Made by a program: the position numbers and the translations under genes. The notes beneath the pieces were generated by a model. That model made no database searches. It worked only from the letters and a program-made list of their open reading frames with translations, and was not told the DNA's origin. A stretch of DNA of 64,000 nt from Prorocentrum cordatum (Eukaryota; Sar; Dinophyceae; Prorocentrales; Prorocentraceae). How positions within the stretch are numbered: position 1 is the first letter of the stretch; each line of letters begins with the position of its first letter. Of this stretch, positions 1 through 10,114 are shown one piece after another. Location of the stretch: positions 730,728-794,727 of the forward strand of contig CAUYUJ010014604.1 of NCBI GenBank assembly GCA_963575745.1. The letters run 5' to 3'.

Positions 1-615
1 CATGTTTGCCCTGTTGAGCTCCACCGATAGCACGTAGCCTGTGTCGGCCCTCATTGCGAGGCTTGCGTCGCGATGAAGGGCCTCGGTGGACAGGCACACG
101 TTGGCGCTAATACACGGTTGGCGCAAACACACGTTCTGAGGATCTTCGAGTCGTGGAGCCGCATTGGGCCGTCCAGTGACAGTGTTGTGAACTTCTGGGG
201 TCTCTCTGAAGTCAGGGTCCATTTCGATCTGAACGATCCGATTCGATATCTCATGGCGCCAACATCACAGAGCGGATTTCGTTCGGACAACAATGGGATG
301 GGCCTGGATTGTCGTGGAGAATTTCGTTCCCGATTTTGAAGTGAATGTCGTGCGGACCCTCTTGTCCAGGAAAGAAAACTACAACAAACATCCACGTGAA
401 ATTCACTCCGTTTTTCGCTCGCCTTTTCAGGGCTTTGTACGGGCAGAGATCTGCGCGTAGTGAGATTTCGATTCAGGCCTGCCCGATCCGATTCGATTCC
501 GATATCCCGAAGGTCCGATATCCCGACGTTTTTGAGCTTAAGGCTTAAGAGGTGAACCTCCAGTCGGGCGATTACCTTTTGCCACTGGGCGCTTCTTGAC
601 CAGACTACGAGATAC
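1..615. other. No supported gene
   Basis: Mixed-composition DNA with only short, overlapping open frames on both strands (for example 73-339 and 345-548 on +). None has a recognisable domain, a relic spliced leader or codon-level support. A 5' untranslated region of the downstream ORF could lie here, but no promoter signal is visible. Confidence 0.4.
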
Positions 616-2241
616 ATGCCCACGACGAGCATGCCTCGGCAGCCAGCTCTGCGCCAACCCGCAGCAAAGCACACCCGGACTGCTTTGCCCAAGAGCGCGG
701 CCACGTGCGACGAGCATGGCGCCGGTTTCGGATCTCCCTTATGCCGCGAGTGGAGAGACGACACGGGCCAGACGTATCACATTCGATGTGGGACTATAAG
801 ACCACGATGTGTGCCGATCGGCGCGCCACATCGCCCAGACGCAGCCCAGCGTTGGACGTGTACTTTTAGGGCAGAGGATGGCTATTCTAGGACGTTCGTT
901 CTGACTCCTGACGAGCCCTCTGGCAAGATTTGGTGGGGATTCGGGAAGTCGTTCTATTGCGTGGTCGGCGCAGTGGCCCGCAGCGGCGTTCTGAGATGGT
1001 ACCAGCCCAGCTCAATGATTGCCTCCTCCGTCTGGAGGGCGAAGCCATTCGAAGATAAGCGCACAGCACGCGAACGACCAGTGCCCCTCAGTTCGTCAGT
1101 GGGCGCTCGGTCGCTCGCCAGATCAGGCCCAACAGTGAAGCTGGAGGTTCGGCCTAAGTGGCTGCCGAAGGAGGTCAGCACGAGGCTGGGCGATGAGCCG
1201 TGCCAGAGGTTGGTTGGTCAGGCGGCCGAGAGCAGCAACGGCGACGGCGAGAAGAAGGCGGCTGAGGACGAGGCGCTAGAAGTAGTGGATGCGCCTCCCA
1301 GGCCTGCTGACACTGACTGCTCTCAGGAGCACGGCCCCGTCGATGAGCCACGCTCGCGGGCGGAGCTGAGCGAGAAAACGGAGGCCAAGGACGAGGCGCT
1401 CAAAGCAGTAGATGCGCCTTCCAGGTCCGCTGTTACTAACTGCTCTGAGGAGCGCGGCCTCGTCGATGCGCCATGTTCGCGGGCGGAGCTTCCCTCGGCG
1501 CTGAGGCATTTGCTCGAACAGATGGCGAGCACCAGGAAACACCTCGAGGAGGGGCGTATCCAGGCACCGCAGGAGCCGCGGAGCCCGCCCGCTGTCGACG
1601 CCAGGCAGCAGGTGTATCCCAGCTTGTGCTGTGGATCGGACGGCAGCAGCACGGAGGAAGGCATCCCGCTGCCAGTGGAGCCCGCGCCCGCGGCTGAGGT
1701 GATCCAGACGAGCGGGGCCATCATCGAGCTTCAAGAGGGCTTCCGGACCCCGCCTGGCCTCGCAGCGCCCCCAGGCATGCCATGGGTTGGGCATGGACGA
1801 GGCGCCGCCTGGGCTCACCCCGCCGCCGGCATCCGACGCTTCCCCCCGCGAGCTGATCGGGCCCCAGCTCCCATGCTGAAGGGCGGGCCAGACGACGAGA
1901 CCCGCGCACGCTCCGACTCCTCGTGCACCGACGAGGCTGCTGAGCCCCCTGGGCCGGCGGGCCGGCAGGAGCCCGCGCAGGCGACGCCAGCGGGCGGCAA
2001 GGCAGGGGAGGCGCAGGGGAAGGTGCAAGAGCTCACCATCACCTTGGGCAGCAGATTCGACGATGCCCTTGGTTCCTTTCTGCGGCTCTCGAGCCACAAG
2101 CTGGTCAACATCGACGATTGTATCATCGAGGTGAACCGGCAGAGGGGCCTGGCGGCGAAACCCATCGCGCAGCCGTGCCAGCTCCAGGTCGAGGATGTCG
2201 TCATTGGCCAGAAGGCGCCGCACGATCCACAGCAGGCTTGA
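616..2241 (+). CDS. Hypothetical protein, 541 aa, with an internal 41-aa repeat
   Basis: A single open frame starts at ATG 616 and ends TGA at 2239-2241. No known family is recognised. Residues 1-120 are basic and cysteine-containing. Residues about 215-300 hold two acidic repeats offset by 41 aa, each with a DEAL..VDAP core and a SRAEL end. A proline/glycine-rich section (PPGLAAPPGMP near residue 380) follows. The C-terminal 75 residues (ITLGSRFDDALGSFLRL onward) look globular. The length and lack of stops support coding, but other frames are also open for over 300 aa on the minus strand because of high GC. No relic spliced leader was found upstream, unlike the 10-25 kb genes. Function is unknown. 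Confidence 0.5.
   Translation: MPTTSMPRQPALRQPAAKHTRTALPKSAATCDEHGAGFGSPLCREWRDDTGQTYHIRCGTIRPRCVPIGAPHRPDAAQRWTCTFRAEDGYSRTFVLTPDEPSGKIWWGFGKSFYCVVGAVARSGVLRWYQPSSMIASSVWRAKPFEDKRTARERPVPLSSSVGARSLARSGPTVKLEVRPKWLPKEVSTRLGDEPCQRLVGQAAESSNGDGEKKAAEDEALEVVDAPPRPADTDCSQEHGPVDEPRSRAELSEKTEAKDEALKAVDAPSRSAVTNCSEERGLVDAPCSRAELPSALRHLLEQMASTRKHLEEGRIQAPQEPRSPPAVDARQQVYPSLCCGSDGSSTEEGIPLPVEPAPAAEVIQTSGAIIELQEGFRTPPGLAAPPGMPWVGHGRGAAWAHPAAGIRRFPPRADRAPAPMLKGGPDDETRARSDSSCTDEAAEPPGPAGRQEPAQATPAGGKAGEAQGKVQELTITLGSRFDDALGSFLRLSSHKLVNIDDCIIEVNRQRGLAAKPIAQPCQLQVEDVVIGQKAPHDPQQA
1264..1505 (+). repeat. Two in-frame 123-bp repeats inside the ORF
   Basis: The segment beginning GACGAGGCGCT at 1267 recurs at 1390 with about 80 percent identity. 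The offset of 123 nt is a multiple of three, so the repeat keeps the reading frame and gives a duplicated 41-aa acidic module. This modestly supports the frame being translated. Confidence 0.7.
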
Positions 2242-2790
2242 CTGCATGTAAGAGTGACCCCTTTGCCAGAGCGACCTTCGGTGCGCGGCTTTCGGGGGGC
2301 GCGGGGGGGAGCAGACCCAAGCGCTCAGGCCGTTGCTGCCGCGTCGCACGCAACGATTGGCAAGGCGGGCTTCAAGTTTGGGGCTCTAAAGGATGGGGCC
2401 GCAATGACAGAGAGGGAGCTCAGGTTGCGTTCGCACTGTTTGAGGCACCTCGTCCCTCGGGCCCCATCCCTCGGGGTCTCATTTTTTGAGCCGCCCAAAG
2501 GCCCACTGTTGCGCTGGGTCGCTCCTGCGTGTGTCCGACAGGCCGCCGTTGCCGAGTCCCCCGCGGCGTCTGGGCCCGTGGCTGCGGCGAAGGGCTGCGC
2601 GGCGCTGGCGCCGGGTCCGGGAGGAACATGTTTTTGTTGAGATTCTGGCAAGCTGATTTGCCTGGCATTTTGCTCTCTGCTCCCCCCGTTCCTCCCCTCG
2701 AGGCCGTGCTGGCGGCCTCCACTGCGGCCGTGCTGGCGGCGGCCGCTGCGCCGCATCTACCTTCCGGACGGTGAGGGAGGTGGAGGTCAA
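2242..2790. other. Intergenic, no gene seen
   Basis: GC-rich DNA after the 541-aa ORF with overlapping spurious frames on both strands. No domain or repeat was recognised. Confidence 0.4.
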
Positions 2791-3060
2791 GAGTCTTTCT
2801 TTCCCCCCCCACCTTCCCTCCCCTTTCCCCCTCCACCTTGCGCAATCTGAATACTACTCTTCTCGCTGTCTCTCTCTCTCTCTCTCTCCTGGTGACGTCC
2901 GGAAGATGTTCGGCCCCCCTCCGCGTATTGTTCTTTTATAGAGGATTCAGTGTTTTTCCCCAAACAGCTTGCTGAACGGGGTGCTGTTGTGATAGAAACT
3001 AACTCTGGCCGAGGGAAGGCGGAGCAGAGACATCCTCACACACACACATTTTATGGTTTT
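2791..3060. repeat. Dispersed repeat module with (TC)n
   Basis: A C/T-rich stretch and a TC run (2867-2889) are followed by a segment (2889-2935) similar to 56.49-56.58 kb. Another segment, 2952-3040 (CCCCAAACAGCTTGCTGAAC...), recurs almost unchanged at 35779-35870. The module is therefore a mobile or satellite-associated repeat of this genome. Confidence 0.7.
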
Positions 3061-3512
3061 GGCCGTTTCGCTTGAGACATCCTCACAACTCTCGTTTCTG
3101 AGTTGGCCGGGATTGGCCGTTTCGCTTGAGACATCCTCGAAAAGTTGCGCTCCGGGACGCCGCGCGAGAGGTGGTCTGGGCCGTTTCGCCTGAGACATCC
3201 TCGAAACTCTGAGCTCTGCGATGCCTTGCGCGAGGTGGTCCGGCCCGTTTCGCCTGAGACATCCTCGAAACTCTAACTCTGACTTCGGAGATGCCGCGCG
3301 AGAGGTGGTCCGGCCAGTTTCGCCTGAGACATCCTCGAATTTCTGAGCTCTGAGATGCCCTGCGCGAGGTGGTCCGGCCCGTCTCGCCTGAGACATCCTT
3401 GCAACTCTGAGCTCTGAGATGCCGTGCGCAAGGTGGTCTGGCTTGTTTCGCACAAGACATTCTCGCAATTCTGAGCTCTCAGATGCCTCGCAAGAGGTGG
3501 TGTAGCCTGGGG
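3025..3512. repeat. ~65-bp satellite array, about 8 units
   Basis: Units are anchored by GAGACATCCTCG at about 3028, 3074, 3128, 3192, 3257, 3324 and 3388, with a variant (AAGACATTCTCG) at 3453. Spacing is 46-54 bp for the first units and 64-67 bp afterwards. Units carry GGTGGTCCGGCCCGTTTCGC and CTCTGAGCTCTGAGATGCC. The same satellite fills parts of 34.1-39.2 kb. Open minus-strand frames here (up to 197 aa) are repeat translation, not genes. Confidence 0.9.
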
Positions 3513-3665
3513 GCCCAGAAGACAACATGTTACATATCATTTATGGGCCCCTGTGAGCCTCAGGAGGCCCCAGAGAGGTCCAGGAGGTCGCAGGACGCCC
3601 AGGACAGGCCCCAGGAGCCCCCAGGAGACCCCAGGAGGCTCCCAGGAGGCCCCAGGAGGCCCTCT

Positions 3666-4260
3666 TTCTGCTTACTCGCTGCCCCCGTGGCTTGGTGACG
3701 GAGTCGGGAAGGAACTATTTTGCCTCTAAGCCCAAGGCGGCTTCTCTCGTGCTGGCAACATATGCCTCTTGTGGGGTGCCTCTTGGAGCTGCAGGCCGGC
3801 CTGGCCAGGTCCGCGGCGACCCAGGAACGGTCGCCAGGAGCACTGGCCAGGCGCAACCCCCCCGAAGGGAAGTGGATTGCAGCAGGCACGTAAAAAATGG
3901 GTGTGGGGGGCGGGAGCGCTAGACCCCGACCCTTGGAACAGGGCGCCTGCGCGCGAACCGAATCCAGCAAAACGCACGAGAAAACAAACGAGGAAGACGA
4001 ACCAAGACCCGCGACCCCGCAGAAACCCCTTTCCCCGAGTGCACAGCCCCCTAAGAAAGGACGCCTTCTGCTTACTCGCTGCCCCCGTGGCTTGGTGACG
4101 GAGTCGGGAAGGAACTATTTTGCCTCTAAGCCCAAGGCGGCTTCTCTCGTGCTGGCAACATATGACTCTTGTGGGGTGCCTCTTGGAGCTGCAGGCCGGC
4201 CTGGCCAGGTCCGCGGCGACCCAGGAACGGTCGCCAGGAGCACTGGCCAGGCGCAACCCC
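3666..4260. repeat. 195-bp direct repeat at exactly 400-bp offset
   Basis: 3666-3860 and 4066-4260 match except for one substitution (C at 3766, A at 4166). The spacer (3861-4065) contains a 145-bp block that recurs at 33465-33612. The near-identity implies a recent local duplication, or a short repeat flanked by terminal direct repeats. Confidence 0.9.
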
Positions 4261-4476
4261 GAGGAGGCGAGTTTTTACAAGTTCCCAGTGAAGCGCCTCC
4301 ACAGAGGCATTGGTGAAACGCGCGCCTGGCGATGAGTGGCGGCTGGGACCGCCGTGCCACTCGAAGCTGTAGACACGGCGCGTAGCAGCTGATCGCACCG
4401 TTCTGAATCTGAGAACCGGGCATAAAAAGGCTCGCGTGGCTTCTGGGGCTGACCAGCTGCCCTGGGCCTGCACTAA

Positions 4477-5478
4477 TTATTCTGGTAAGGACTCCTTACT
4501 AAGGAGCACGCTGTTTTGTACTAAGGAGCACGCTGTTTTGTACCAGTGGGCACCACCTTTGCGCACGGAGTGCGTTCCCACTGCAGCAGTATGAAAGAAT
4601 TGCGTGGGATTGCGGCGGAAAGAATCGCAGTTCATAGGGCGAGGCTCCGCCGAATGAGTTGTGCAAAACACGGGAGCATCTGGGTCGGAACCCCAGCGCG
4701 AGCACCGCTGCGCCAGCCATTCCCGCAGGAGGTGGCAAGGGCATTGACGTGGGATGTCGACCATCCTTGGGATGTGGCACACCATGCCGTGCCCGAACGG
4801 GTCGTTGTTTTGGCGGGCAACGAAAACCGTCGCGAAATTTTCGTGCAAAAATGTTTTGACGCCGGAGCGCGAGAGTCTCGGAGCACCTCCGGACGCCGAG
4901 AAAAGATACTGCTGCTATAGCGGCGTCCCGGGCAGCTGCCTGGCTGCCTGCTTTGAGGCGGGCGGTCTGGTAGCACCGCAGCTCCTCCAGAGATGCCGGG
5001 CGTTTCGCGTGCGACCGTGAACGGTCGGCCCGCTTCTTGAGACCTCTCCAGAATTGGGCCGACCGGTCCGCCCATGCACTGTCGAATTGCGCTGTCAAGT
5101 TGCGCTGCTGGTGTCAACAGCGCACTGCAGCGCGCAGATTCGTGACGGACGACCGGACCAGCCGTCCATCTGGGCAAACAGCAACATTAATTTTACGTCT
5201 GAATCGCACGGCAGCAGCTGCAGCCCTGCAGACTTTTCGAAAGAATCTACGCCGGTGCGCAAGGAGCGTCCATACCGCTTCTCGGTGCTTTCTTCCAGGA
5301 CTGCTTCGAGGCAGCTGTGGATAGCCGATGCGGCCCTACTGCGGTGCGCCCCCTGTTCCACAGAAGCGCTCTCGCGAACTAGGGGCAAAAAGTCGGGGCC
5401 CTCGCTCAGAAGCTGGCGCGCGCCAGGTACGTCCACCGGCGGGTCTCGGACTTGCTCGGGATGAAACGCGGAGGACAC
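4477..5478 (-). pseudogene. DIRS-type tyrosine recombinase, frameshifted
   Basis: Three minus-strand frames join into one recombinase. Frame 1 (5478-5095) holds a core-binding-like N-terminus (EESTEKRYGRSLRTGVDSF). Frame 2 (5098-about 4850) has the box I arginine region FLGVRRCSETLALRRQNI. Frame 3 (4848-4477) continues with PFGHGMVCHIP and the H-x-x-R box THSVRKGGAHW. At least two frameshifts separate them, so no intact protein is made. The HSxRxGGA signature is typical of DIRS/Crypton recombinases, which integrate retroelement circles. No RT lies beside it; the DIRS-like RT at 29-32 kb is 25 kb away. Two tandem 22-bp copies (ACTAAGGAGCACGCTGTTTTGT in part) at 4498-4541 lie at its 3' end and may mark an element end. 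Confidence 0.75.
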
Positions 5479-6140
5479 AGCAAGCCCGCTTGACGAGCTA
5501 CGGTGTCAGCGTGCGTCGCTCGGGCGGGCCCCCCCTGCAGGTGCCCGGGGTGCCTGCGAAGGAACAGCGCGGGGCCCCTGGATATGCGGCCTCTCGGCTG
5601 AAGGTCCCGGGTGCTCGAAATCGTCGCGGTGCAGGCAGGCGGGGCCAAGGCGCCGGCGGCGCGCGGGCTCTGGCGAACAGGGGCCGCGCTTCATCTTGAG
5701 CCCGATATGGATAGCGTCGCAGCGGCCCTTCCCGGACGACCGACAGGCGGGGGGGGGGCGGCGACGAGGGTGCATTTCGTGCCGCCAGACGGGCAGAAAA
5801 GTGCACCGATCGCGCGTTTTTTATCGATGCTTTTGGCGTTTGCCAGCCGCCTGGGCTGGCCGAGGCCCCAGGTGATAGTGGCCCCGTCGGTAGTTATTGC
5901 TTATGGCTCGCGGGCCCGGTGACCCCGCGCAGCGATGAAACAATATTTTTCTGAACCCGGAGGGCGCGAACAAGTGAAGCGATAGTGCGTTTTTACATAA
6001 CAGCGAAGACAGGTAGGTTTCTAGTGGTGTCAAAAGAGAGCAGCAGATGACTCCACAGGGGGGTCGGGGCGGGACCCGGGGCGGCTGCCGCCGATGCCCA
6101 AATCGCTTGGGACATCTTCGCAAAATCGCTCTTGGCGCTG
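5479..6140. other. No supported gene
   Basis: GC-rich DNA upstream (minus sense) of the recombinase relic. Frames are open on both strands, but nothing is recognised. Part may be degraded 5' sequence of the same element. Confidence 0.35.
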
Positions 6141-6150
6141 CTAGAACTCT

Positions 6151-6478
6151 ATTCCCGGCGTGCATTTTGGATGCCCGGAGCCACCTGTAGGCCACTTCGT
6201 GGTCTTCGAGTTCCCAGAACTCCATTCCCGGCGTGCATTTTGGATGCCCGGAGCCAGCTGTAGGCCACTTCGTGCTTTTCGATTTCCCAGAACACCATTT
6301 CCGGGCCACATTTTGAATGCCCGGAGCCAACTGTAGGCCACTTCGTGCTCTTCGAGTTCCCAGAACACCATTCCCGGGCCACATTTTGAATGCCCGGAGC
6401 CAACTGTAAGCCACTTCGTGCTCTTCGAGCTCCCAGAACTCCATTCCCGGGCCGCATTTTGAATGCCCGGAGCCAACT
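6151..6478. repeat. 73-bp tandem repeat, about 4.5-5 units
   Basis: Units begin at 6151, 6224, 6297, 6370 and 6443 (ATTCCCGG...GCATTTTG), each exactly 73 bp apart. Because 73 is not a multiple of three, all three minus frames carry the same peptide words, which produces artefactual ORFs. Confidence 0.95.
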
Positions 6479-6479
6479 G

Positions 6480-7372
6480 AGGGTGAAGCAGGCTGCTGCT
6501 GAGGCAGGCTGAGGCTGAGGCTGAGGCAGGCTGATGCTGAGGCAGGCTGAGGCTGAGGCTGAGGTTGAGGCTGAGGCTGAGGCTGAGGCAGGCTGAGGCA
6601 GACGCTGAGGCAGGCTGATGCTGAGGCAGGCTGAGGCTGAGGCTGAGGCTGATGCAGGCTGAGGCTGAGGCTGAGGCTAAGGTTGAGGCTGAAGGCAGAC
6701 TGAGGCTGAGGCTGAAGCAGGCTGAGGCTGAGGCTGAGGCAGGCTGAGGCTGAGGCTGAGGCAGGCTGATGCTGAGGCAGGCTGAGGCTGAGGCTGAGGC
6801 TGATGCAGGCTGAGGCTGAGGCAGGCTGAGGCTGAGGCCGAGGCTGAAGGCAGACTGAGGCTGAGGCTGAAGCAGGCTGAGGCTGAGGCTGAGGCAGGCT
6901 GAGGCTGAGGCTGAGGCTGAGGCTGAGCTGAGGCAGGCAGGCTGAGGCTGATGCAGGCTGAGGCTGAGGCTGATGAGGCTGAGGCTGGCTGAGGCTGAGG
7001 CAGGCTGAGGCAGGCTGAGGCAGGCTGAGGCTGAGGCTGAGCAGGCTGAGGCTGAGGCTGGCTGAGGCTGAGGCCGAGGCTGAAGGCAGACTGAGGCTGA
7101 GGCTGAAGCAGGCTGAGGCTGAGGCTGAGGCAGGCTGAGGCTGAGGCTGAGGCAGGCTGAGGCTGAGGCTGAGGCAGGCTGAGGCTGAGGCTGAGGCTGA
7201 GGCTGAGGCTGAGGCTGATGCAGGCTGAGGCTGAGGCAGGCTGAGGCTGAGGCCGAGGATGAAGGCAGACTGAGGCTGAGGCTGAGGCTGAAGCAGGCTG
7301 AGGCTGAGGCTGAGGCAGGCTGAGGCTGATGCTGAGGCAGGCTGATACTGAGGCTGAGGCTGAGGCTGAGGC
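6480..7372. repeat. GAGGCT/GAGGCAGGCT minisatellite, ~0.9 kb
   Basis: Almost pure (GAGGCT)n with interspersed GCAGGCT and GAAGGCAGACT variants, in higher-order blocks that recur roughly every 150-190 bp. The purine-rich hexamer leaves a 243-aa minus frame open (SASASACLSLSL type), which is repeat translation. Confidence 0.95.
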
Positions 7373-8100
7373 TGTGACTGTGACTGCCGTTGCCGCTGCG
7401 ACTGTCATCGCGAATTCGATTGCGACTGCGAGAACAGGAGAATTCTACAACTGGATTCTCATCTGGATCTTAAGGGGAATGTTTCCATATATGCTTCTAG
7501 ACATCGCTGTTCGGTTGCTTTGCCGGGATAATTTTACCGCGCTTTCTGTCGGTCGCATGGGCCGCTCGAGCCGCGCCCGGGCCCCCGGCGATTTTTTTTT
7601 TTGGGCCCCCAGCAGTGGTTATTGCTTGCGGCGCGCAACCGGCAACCGCCGCCCGCGCCCGCCGACGACCCAGGGACGGGACCGAGCAGGCAGGGAGGGG
7701 GGCGGGGCGGGGGGGGCGGCGCAGGGGGCATGCGAAAAGAAAGGAGGCAGGGTGATGAGAGGAGCAGACGGTGACGCGACGACTTGCGCATGCTTTCTGG
7801 GTGCGTGTGCTGTGCGCGGCCTCGGACAGAGTCGCGGCGACCGGCCCGGCGCGCCTGCTCGGAACGCAAGCGCGCGGCGGAACAAAAAGGTCATGCGCTG
7901 GGAACGGCCCGGCAGGGGCTCCGCTGGCAAGCGCGTGAATTGAATCCCGCGCCCCAGACAAAGGCGTTGCGGCAACCAAGATCGCGCGCAGAACAATCTG
8001 TGCACCCAGGGCAACGGCCATTGACCGGCGCCGGGCGCCGATCAAGTCGATTCTTGGATGAGTTCGGCGGCTGCCTGAAGAAAGGCGCATTATAACTGGA
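7373..8100. other. No supported gene
   Basis: GC-rich DNA with a T9 run near 7592 and open frames on both strands (up to 224 aa), none recognisable. The minus frames are Arg/Pro/Ala-rich, as expected from composition. Confidence 0.35.
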
Positions 8101-8450
8101 ACCCAACCCAGTTCGTTGTGGTGTGCAACCCATTTCGTTGTGGTGTGCAACCCACTTCGGAGTGCGTACAAGTACTTAGCCCCTTGCGACCCACATGCTT
8201 CCTTTGGGCCAGACTTGCTAACTTCTATAACTGGTTGCAGCAGGGGAAAGTGGATAGCTTTCTTTTCTAGGCGCCCAAGTTAAGTACTTGCATGTACATC
8301 ACACGTACTTAACTTCAGACCAAGTTGACTTAACAAGTACTTGCTAAGTGTTTGCGTTGACTTATAACAAGCACGTCACGACAAATCCACGTTGTTTGAC
8401 ATAAAACCACCTGTTGCAACCTAAAACCTCAAACGCAAGTTCGTAAAACA
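8100..8450. repeat. AAGTACTT-rich AT segment
   Basis: Lower-GC DNA with several short palindromic words (AAGTACTTAG, TTAAGTACTTG, TTGCTAAGTG) between 8168 and 8352. The same words cluster at 28.97-29.09 kb, so the two segments probably belong to one repeat family. Confidence 0.55.
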
Positions 8451-8489
8451 TTCGGAATCCCAAACTCCGCACGCGCGATGATTGTGATG

Positions 8490-8710
8490 ATGGGGGCGAT
8501 GACGATGATGAGGACGGTGGCGAGATTGCATATTATGTATGATTTTGTGTGTATGTGGAATTGTTATATAGTGTATATTATGTATTATATGTATGATGAT
8601 GACGGTGACGAGATTGCATATTGTGTGTGCTGATGACGTTGACGAGATTGCATATTACATTGGTGTATGATGATGACGGTGACGAGATTGCATATTATGT
8701 ATGCTTGTGC
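8490..8710. repeat. Four imperfect copies of a ~35-bp repeat
   Basis: GATGACGGTGACGAGATTGC followed by ATATTATGTATG-like sequence recurs around 8510, 8600, 8634 and 8675. No coding role is supported. Confidence 0.8.
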
Positions 8711-8778
8711 TTTTGCGTGTATAGTGTGTATGTATATTTTTGCGTGTATATTGGTTTTGGAATTGCAGGTCGACTTTG

Positions 8779-9140
8779 CGCGCGCGCGCGTGACCATGGT
8801 CACCCGCGCGCGGGTGACGCGTGTCACCTCTCTCCTAGGGCCTTACAGAAGTTTCAAATTCAGTTTTTGGAATTACATGTCGACTTTTCTATTGTGGACA
8901 TTACAGATCTCCCCAGCGCGCGCCGCCGCGCGCGCGGGTGACCCACCCATCGCGTGGGTCACCTCGGCCTCCCTTGAGGCCTCACAAAAATCTCAAAGTC
9001 AGTTGTTGAAGTTACATGTCGACATTTCTCTTGTGCACACTATAGAACTCCACAGCGCGCGCCGCCGCGCGCGCGGCGGCGCGCGCGCGCGCGGGCGACC
9101 CGCCCATCGCGTGGGTCACCTCGGCCTCCTTTGAGTCCAC
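8779..9140. repeat. Hairpin-rich CG repeat, ~150-bp units
   Basis: Three related units each contain an ACATGTCGAC-type stretch, a (CG)n block and GGTGAC/GTCACC palindromes. 8937-8963 is a perfect 10-bp stem (GGTGACCCAC/GTGGGTCACC) with a 7-nt loop. 9094-9120 is the same hairpin with one mismatch and one wobble. 8790-8803 (GTGACCATGGTCAC) and 8813-8828 are further palindromes. Confidence 0.85.
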
Positions 9141-9224
9141 ACAGAATTTCAAATTCATTTTAAAACAAAACAAAATTAATTCAAAAACATGCATGTATAC
9201 TTTTCTCGGCAATATCGAACTTCG

Positions 9225-9390
9225 CAGCGCGCGCGAGCGCGCGCGGGGTGACGGTGCACGAGTGCGCGTGCGCGTGCGTATTTGCGCGCGTGCGCGCGTG
9301 CGTGTGCGTGCTCGCGCGTGCGACGGGCGGGTGCATAATTCTCGTGTGATTGCGCGCGCGCGCGTGCGCGCGCGCGCGTGCCCGCGCTGG
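9225..9390. repeat. Alternating CG/TG tract
   Basis: About 165 bp of almost strict purine-pyrimidine alternation (GCGCGTGCGCGTGCG). This composition can adopt Z-DNA. No gene is present. Confidence 0.85.
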
Positions 9391-9399
9391 TTCCTCATC

Positions 9400-10090
9400 G
9401 CGCCAGGGGGCGCGGCGGCAGATATGATTGCGCCAGGTGCAATTTGGCGGATTTGGGGAATGTCTTGGGCATCTTGGGGCCATCATAGGCTGTCTTGGGG
9501 CTACCGCAACCCTAACGCCATAACCCTAAACCGAACACCCTTGCCCTACACCAAAACCCGAACACCAAAACCATGAACCTATCCGAGCCCGAACACCCTA
9601 TCCTCAACCGCCGCCCTCAAGACGGCTTCAATAAACGCCCCCACCAAGGCGCGCCCCTGCTCTATAAGGCCTAGCACGGGGGCTCTGACCATGGGCTTAT
9701 ATGGGGCCTCCAGGAGTTAGCCTTCGGGGCCTCATGATATTTGGATGTCGGGACCTTCTGCTGGAATGCGTGCAGCGCGCAAAGTTTATATGTAGGGTCT
9801 CAGGGTGCAGTGGCTCAGGGCAAGTCAGGGCAGCATGGTCACATGGCTTTGGGTTCCTTGGGGGCTCCAGGGTTTCAGGGTCTATGGCCTCGGGGCCCCA
9901 GGGTCTGAAAGGTCGCATGGCCGCATTGGGGTCCAGGGCCTTCGACGACGACGGCGTCGACGACACGTATGACTGTGCGCATTGGATGCCGCGGGGCCCT
10001 GAGGTTGGCGTCCTGAAGCCCGCGCGGCATTCAGCATTCGCGCCCTCGTTGGTTCCTCGTTTCCACCTGCCGATGCCTTCCCGCCCCGTG
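9400..10090. other. GGCCTC-rich spacer with two telomere-like heptads
   Basis: The spacer contains AACCCTAACG and AACCCTAAACC at about 9507-9532, matching the plant-type telomere unit TTTAGGG on the other strand, then degenerate AACACC words. Long minus frames (for example 9697-10989) cross a (TA)n tract and are not credible genes. Confidence 0.4.
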
Positions 10091-10093
10091 CTG

Positions 10094-10114
10094 CCGCCGC
10101 CGTTTTGGCCCGTG
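10094..10114 (+). promoter_or_regulatory. Possible relic spliced leader (weak)
   Basis: 15 of 21 bases match the DinoSL sequence, with the TTTTGGC core intact. It lies 101 nt before ATG 10216. A second ATTTTGGC word at 10158 may be another, older relic. This is the weakest of the set, and a chance match is possible in GC-rich DNA. Confidence 0.35.

Noticed and set aside
1276-2349. 357-aa minus ORF
   Set aside because: Shadow of the 541-aa plus ORF; Arg/Leu-rich composition typical of antisense GC-rich coding DNA.
3025-3512. CRISPR-like regular array
   Set aside because: The ~65-bp units are repetitive throughout with no unique spacers, and the genome is eukaryotic.
6677-7408. 243-aa minus-strand ORF of SASASACLSLSL type
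   Set aside because: It is translation of a GAGGCT minisatellite whose period is a multiple of three.
9721-9740. Leader-like TAGCCTTCGGGGCCTCATG
   Set aside because: Needs a gap and mismatches across the T-run, and no credible ORF follows.
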